This document shows, piece after piece, positions 59,101 through 64,000 of a DNA stretch of 64,000 bases. Each line of letters starts with the position of its first letter. Within the stretch, counting starts at the first letter, position 1. The stretch spans positions 13,760,583 to 13,824,582 of the forward strand of contig OX030955.1 of the NCBI GenBank assembly GCA_943735955.1. Reading direction: 5' to 3'. Position numbers and translations under genes: made by a program. The notes beneath the pieces are model-generated. The model was not told the DNA's origin. It ran no database searches and saw nothing but the letters and a program-made list of their open reading frames with translations. This DNA is from Piscicola geometra (taxonomy: Eukaryota > Annelida > Clitellata > Hirudinida > Piscicolidae).

Positions 59101-62100
59101 TTGTCTTTTGAAAAAATCAAGAAATGTTATGTAAAAAAGAAAAAATTAAAGAAAAAAGTATTTTAAAATGTAAAAAAATTATTTGAACAGATTATAATTT
59201 TTGTGAAGTAACAATTTTTTCACGTGTTTCACATTACAATTTTCTCTGTTTTTACATTTGTTTCAGTTTCACTAGGTAATCGAGTGCATATTGAAGGAGT
59301 GGAAAGAAATGTTTATATCATAAACTTTATGAAAAAAAAAAGTAAAAAAATGATAACTCAAATAAAAATTCAAAAGTTTTTAGAGTTTAAGAAATAGTTT
59401 TTGAACATGTATGTCTTTTACATGACAGTTCTTGCTATTTTAAAAAAAGTAAGTTTCATAAGATGAAGATACTGCATACTATAAGGGGGAAAAAATGTTA
59501 ATAAAATATTTTACTCTATTCCTTTCTGAATCAAACAGTAAAAAAAGTTACAAATCGATTCATATTTGCCAATGTTAAAAAAAAATACAGTGGCATGTCT
59601 TTTTGGCCACAGTGTATATTGGTGTCATTAAAAACGTTAGAAGAAGAAAGATCTAATTTACTTGAAGCCTTAAAGGTAAAAGACGAACTCACTATGGTGA
59701 GTACATCCAACGTGGTGTCTCGTGAGAATTTCATCTTCAATGGATTGTTTGTTAAAGGTAGGCTGAAAGTATTGTGTGCAATTTCCGAAAAAAATTCTAA
59801 AGGGTTCATACTAGCAATAAATATTTTTAATTTATTTCCAAAAATATTAATATTTTCATTGAAATATTATTTTGCAGAGTGGCCCACTAGCGGCTGAATA
59901 CTAAGCCTTTCTTTGAAGGTTTCTAAATGACTGTTTTCCATGAAGGCAATATTTTTGAACCCTTCTGAGTTTATAAATGAATTCATTTTTTTCATAGCGC
60001 GACGACCTTCAAGCATGAATAGTTTTGAGAAGATTTATAATGTTAGATTGGAGGAGATTGGATAGTGAAGAGAACTCCTGGAGAATGCCAATCATGAGAG
60101 CTAAATCCGCTCGTGAATATCTTGTTTAGAATGGTTTTTTCATCTCGGAAATTTGTTAAAGAAAGAAAAAAACTTATACAAAGCAGGCTAACTAGATTAA
60201 TTGAAATATTTTTGTTTTTATTAACAGGTAGTTCGCGAGAACCCCTCGAACCCTGCGGAATGAACCACTGGTTGTGTAGAGTTGAATATAAATGGTTGTA
60301 ATGTTTTATAATTTTGATTTTGTAAAATTTATTTTTTCAATTAGTTATTAAACCGATCATATTTATGTTTCATCCAATTTAAAATAATTCTGGTGTAATA
60401 TTGAAATTCATATGTATAACGGAACAATCCATCATTAGGATGCGATTGAGCTTTCATTAAATTCTTTTAATATTTTGAGCATTTAAAAAAACTTTATGTT
60501 TAATTCTTCTATTAGTAGCTTCTAACCGCTTGGAGAGGCTCCCAGAAAGTTAAAGGATGCTTTCATATCGGTCGTTATGACTATATTCCTGTAAGAGATT
60601 TTGCAAAAAATAAACTTTCAAAATTTAAATTTTAACTTTCTTAAAAATGTAAAGAAAAAAATGTTCTGATTATAAGTCTGAAAGTTGATTAAAAGTGAAG
60701 GAAAGTTCACTGCAAAAAGCACTGTTAGCCTGATGTGTTCTATAGATGTTAAAACATGTGTTTGAGATTAGTGTTGATAAAAGCTCTGTTGTGGCACTGA
60801 ATTTTTAAAATGCGAAAAAAAAAACTAAAACGTTTACTAATTAAATCATTGATGAGTTCCATACCTTGTGATGAGGGCAGGACAAGTAAACGATGAGCTT
60901 GACCCTGCTTTACACTCACTCACTTTAGGGCCATTTAGCAGTTCAACAGTTATGCTTGGGTCTGTTTAAATTATTAAAACGGGTTGGAAAAAATTTACTA
61001 ATTTTGAGAAAAATAAAAAATAAAGAGCAATACGAAAGGAATCAAAAGGATAGAAATCTTTTCAATAAACTCGTTTCCTATATTTGTCACATTAATATAC
61101 AGATTAATTAGAGCTGTTCGACGATTAAAAATTGTAATCGAAGTTTATCGAACGATTTAATTTTTTTAATCGAAGTTAATCAAACGATTAAAATTTTTAA
61201 TTGATAATTAATCGTGTTTTAAGGCAATTGTGTATCAGTTAGTTTGACATAAGTATAAAACAGTATTGTTAATATTTGTCCCAAATATAATTAAAACTAT
61301 TTAAGTTTTACCAGAATTTATTTATAAAATTAATCCGTACTTAAAAGATGAAAATGAATGAACAACTGATCAAAAATGTAAATTTTACATATCTAATTTG
61401 AGCTAGTTACTCAAGCAAACAAACTGATCTTTATTAGTTGGATCTAAAGAGGCTCTATTCGTGCTAACTATGTGTTCTGACAAGCTGAATAGACGTTCAC
61501 ATTGAACTGTACTTGCAGGAGAGGACACGTACTTTCTTGCCATTTTTGCAAGAGCTGAAAATGCCCCTTCGTGTTTTTGCCACCAAACAAGAAGCCTACA
61601 TCAGATTCTATTCTATAACGTTCAATGATTGACTTTGTAATCATTGAGGTATCTTCATCTTCATAATCTGAAGCTAGAGATGTTTGCAGTTTTGGAGATT
61701 CTCTCATATTCTAATAGTTTCTCCAACTCTTTTCAGGTTAATTATTTTATTTATTCTTTCAAATAAATTCTAAAGTTTTTAATCAGGGGTCTTAATGATG
61801 TGGCACTTCTCAACTATGGGATATTATGATAAATCTTTCTCTGCTCCAGTTCAGAAAGTCATTTTTCTTTGCAACGAATGACATAAGCATCATTTTCTTT
61901 GAAGAGTATAATTATTGTGTAACGTGAAAAGTGGCAGATAACACTATTGAAGTTATATATTTTTCACCGCCTAGTAGTTCTATTACAAATCAACAAGGAA
62001 TGAGGGGTTTTTGATGAAATGCAACTTTAAATATATTTAACTGCGCTAAATTGTTTGACGCAGTTAATTTTTGAACGCGTTACATTTTTTAGTTGCGTTA

Positions 62101-63443
62101 CAAGTTAAACCACGTTACATTTTTAAAACTGCGTTAATCTATTAACGCTTTTATTGGAAGTTAAATTAGATTAAGCACAGTTCTAACATTACTTAATAAT
62201 TAGTTAATTAATTAATTAGTATAAACATTTTTTCATTTCAATATTCAGCTCACTTGTGTCATATGGTTTGATTGTGAGCGAAGTGCTGAGAAGGTCAACC
62301 GACAAGGAGTATGTTCGGGAAACCTTCACGAAACTATCTTTCGTAAAGCCCAAGTTCAGACTTCCTTTCACTCTGTCTCTACTTTCTGGCAGAATGTGGA
62401 AGCCCAGCAGGTTGATTGTTGTAGAAAAAACTGCAAATGTGAAAAGCACAATTTTTGATTAGTACAACGAAATGGTACAAAATAAAGTTGAATGACTATT
62501 TTAAATATATCTTTTAATCTGTTTTTTACTTCTTTGAACACAAACTTGCAGCGAACAAAATTTCTGAAGAAGTGAATGGAATGAGAATTGTTGAGATGTT
62601 TAAATGCTAAAGAATCTAATGAAGCAAGAAGGACATTTTATTGCATAAACTAAATTATCGTGAGATACCGATATGCTTGAAATTTATTATTTTTGTGACG
62701 CATTTTTTTTCGACAACCTAATTTTTTCATTCCTATATCGGATATAATTTATCCACATTAGTAAAATCCATTTCAATTATGTTCTAATAGGGAAGTATAA
62801 AATTAAAAAGACTAATGAAAAATGGGCTAATTTCTTCAATAATTTTCTTTAAAATTGTCTAAAGAATTCTGTATTTTGCAGTAATTTAATTAACTTTTTT
62901 GAAACTTAATTTTTGTACTATATAACCAATTTTGGTTTAATGACTAGTAAAAATGTATTTGTTTTGAAAAGATTAAAAAAAACTTTGAAAATAAGTTAAT
63001 ATATAGGTAAAAAAGTATAAATAAATCATTTAGAAACAAACTTATATATATATTATTAATTACTGATAATTCTCTTCAAAGACAAATAATTTCTAACATA
63101 AAATTTAATTTGAGTAGAATACTGAAAAACTTATTGGCATACAGAAGTAGAAAGTAAATTAAAACTTTAATAAACGATTGTTCATAGTATTCTTATTAAA
63201 ATTCATTATAATCCTGAAATATCAACTATTCTTCTTTGCATTTTTCAAGCCCATACATAAGTGTGCTACCTATGGTGAAAGCGAAGAGTTCAGAAATTCT
63301 GGCCTTGATGATGAATTCTACTACATTGCTTTCCGTTGGCCTTCGGCATTCTTTGTAGTGGAAATTTTGGGCATTGACGGCAGTTGTTTCGCCCACCTTC
63401 AAGGTCTCACCGCAGGCTTCGATGGTGTAGCCACCTTTGGGAA
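47136..63443 (-). CDS. Single-pass receptor-like protein: WSC and calcium-binding EGF modules, TM, microexon tail (partial, 5' end outside window)
   Basis: A cell-surface protein of unknown ligand. Supported minus-strand exons: 63270-63443, 62254-62430, 60865-60961, 60527-60588, 58302-58445, 57876-58021, 57679-57748, 57494-57556, 56953-57033, 54694-54750, 54458-54589, 53866-53934, about 53481-53534, 53170-53292, 52905-52970, 52745-52819, 52258-52365, eight microexons from 52146-52175 to 47749-47778, and 47136-47194 with the stop. Nearly all are phase 1-1. The first four encode an unrecognised beta-rich ectodomain. 58302-58445 is the second half of a WSC module (NECICIKNP, CGGSGTVSVYK). 57033-52745 gives calcium-binding EGF modules (DVNEC, DIDEC, DVDEC, GSFDCNC). 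52258-52365 encodes the membrane span (LMFLVVIVCYFIGK) and a basic stop-transfer. Exons at 58.5-60.5 kb and the donor of the 53.5-kb exon are unresolved. Confidence 0.8.
48325..49383. mobile_element. Non-autonomous hAT element with CGGCCGAAACCG arrays
   Basis: Inverted ends TAGAGACCGACCGAAA and TTTCGGTCGGTCTCTA, flanked on both sides by the identical 8-bp duplication GTTTATAG (48317-48324 and 49384-49391). Both ends carry arrays of TTCGGCCGAAACCGAAATT-like blocks. The interior has a perfect palindrome of about 52 bp (48597-48648) and two diverged copies of a segment of about 130 bp (48799-48945 and 49070-49200). No transposase is seen. Confidence 0.92.
50878..51825. mobile_element. DNA transposon with GGCGTATCCAG ends
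   Basis: The left end CATGGGCGTATCCAG and the right end TAGATACCCCCATG are inverted copies, with a G-run/C-run hairpin at 51771-51810. It is the same family as 17532-19650. It lies between two microexons of the receptor-like gene. Confidence 0.68.
51478..51557 (-). other. Candidate alternative terminal exon
   Basis: A strong acceptor (TTCTTTTTTTTCTAG) is followed in the host phase (phase 1) by a frame starting DHSSAFSFTQFHPC and ending at a stop after 26 residues. AATAAA lies inside it. It falls within the transposon at 50878-51825, so it may be exonised or fortuitous. Confidence 0.35.
55099..55714 (+). mobile_element. hAT element with target duplication
   Basis: TAGAGCTGTGC and GGAACAGCTCTA ends, flanked by TTAAAAAC and TCAAAAAC (7 of 8 identical). 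TTAACGCATTTGAAAAA blocks are tandemly repeated near the left end. A SINE-like segment sits at 55391-55500. Confidence 0.88.
55391..55500 (+). mobile_element. SINE-like segment nested in the hAT element
   Basis: AATGGCTTAGATGATAGACG resembles a tRNA A box. CCTAGTAACCCAGAGGCGCA is shared with 22440-22680. Confidence 0.4.
55905..56655. repeat. Two adjacent AT-rich 22-bp minisatellites
   Basis: About 25 units of an ATTATCAGATTTTCATAA-type repeat to 56461, then about 8 units of a TTTTATTTTTAGATTTA-type repeat. They lie between the exons at 54694 and 56953. Confidence 0.96.
58940..59614. mobile_element. Tc1/mariner-like MITE
   Basis: CACTGTGGGCCAAAAAAAAC at the left and TTTTTGGCCACAGTG at the right, each flanked by TA (58938-58939 and 59615-59616). 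The inverted similarity extends about 130 bp inward. 675 bp, no transposase. Confidence 0.85.
59620..60300 (-). other. Unresolved coding-like exons of the receptor gene
   Basis: Minus-strand frames around 60100-60010 (LMIGILQEFSSLSNLLQ) and 60020-59900 (MKKMNSFINSEGFKN, LETFKERL) look coding but are offset by one base. A third (NNPLKMKFSRDTTLDVLTI, near 59700-59770) ends at GTGAGT. Phases do not join with neighbours as read. Confidence 0.35.
61109..62185 (-). mobile_element. hAT element, TAGAGCTGT family, reversed
   Basis: TAGAGCTGTTC at the left and GCACAGTTCTA at the right, TTAACG/TTAATCG-rich subterminal sequence, and a minus-strand transposase trace at 61468-61707 (DTSMITKSIIERYR, GKNTKGHFQLL) matching 28387-28725. 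Confidence 0.8.
62440..63260. other. Intron of the receptor-like gene
   Basis: AT-rich intron between exons 63270-63443 and 62254-62430; nothing further seen. Confidence 0.5.
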
Positions 63444-63524
63444 CTGCAGTTGTCATGAGATTGAAACATTGAAGAAATTTACTCGAAATTCTACTTCATT
63501 CAAAAACGCTTTACAAATGTTCTA

Positions 63525-64000
63525 CACTGTGGCCCAAAAAAACATGCCACTGTATATAGGTTTATAACTTTGGCAAATGAAAATTGTTTTTTATTATTTA
63601 CCACTTTTTTACTTACAAATAAATTTTGAATATGATTCCATAAAAATTATTTTCATTATCTTAATATGCAGTATCTTTAGTTAGTGAAACTGAAACAAGT
63701 TTTTAAATAGCGAAACTGAAACACATTGAAAAAATACAGAATTTTTTACCTTTTAAATTTGAATTTCCACTTTTTCCTTTAATATTTTTCCCTTTTATGT
63801 TTTTTTAATACTTTATTATTTTTTCTTATAAACATTTATTTTGACTCCTTCAATATGGAGTTTCTTCGAGAAAATTACTTGAAGAAACTAAAAATCGCGA
63901 AAACTGTCGTGGTAAACACATAAAAATAATTTAATTTTTGTATTTTTTTAATTTTTCCAATTTAAGTATTTCTTTTTTACATTTTCAACATTTTATATGT
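63525..64000. mobile_element. Tc1/mariner-like MITE, cut by window edge
   Basis: TA followed by CACTGTGGCCCAAAAAAACA, the same end as the element at 58940-59614. The right end lies outside the window. Confidence 0.75.

Noticed and set aside
59595..59897. 100-codon plus-strand frame
   Set aside because: It starts inside a MITE end and has no family; the minus strand holds the receptor gene.

Overview
This is a window of an animal (invertebrate metazoan) nuclear genome. Five intron-rich protein genes can be rebuilt exon by exon, with GT-AG borders and continuous reading phase. They sit in AT-rich DNA full of microsatellites, minisatellites, hAT, piggyBac and Tc1/mariner-like DNA transposons and CR1/L2-type LINEs. 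Gene content (secreted ADA2, SECIS-binding protein, ABRAXAS, calcium-binding EGF and WSC modules) is metazoan. I cannot fix the species.

Layout. 1-675 is a perfect 15-bp satellite. 1406-2827 is a decayed piggyBac element. 4331-14503 (minus) is a complete 12-exon ADA2/ADGF secreted adenosine deaminase (663 aa) with an unexpected C-terminal IPT/TIG domain; its 6-kb first intron holds a dead hAT transposase and a second hAT element. 15977-32800 (minus) is a complete 13-exon SECISBP2/SECISBP2L gene (1278 aa), the factor that reads SECIS elements for selenocysteine insertion; a near-intact LINE (23217-27316) sits in its intron 6. 33175-38874 (plus) is a complete 8-exon ABRAXAS gene (415 aa), divergently arranged from SECISBP2 with 374 bp between the two start codons. 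39510-43953 (minus) is a complete 13-exon CCR4/ANGEL-type EEP nuclease (536 aa), convergent with ABRAXAS. 44-47 kb is repeats and a local duplication. 47136-63443 (minus) is a large single-pass receptor-like gene whose 5' end lies outside the window: an unrecognised ectodomain, half a WSC module, several calcium-binding EGF modules, a transmembrane exon, and a cytoplasmic tail built from a run of symmetric 30- or 33-nt microexons.

The most unusual points are the microexon-built tail, the ADA2-IPT fusion, microsatellites that begin directly at many splice sites, and trinucleotide-repeat growth inside conserved proteins (Gln and Asp tracts in SECISBP2, Asn tracts in the EEP nuclease). Gene models rest on reading splice sites and conserved motifs by eye; no alignment or transcript data were available.
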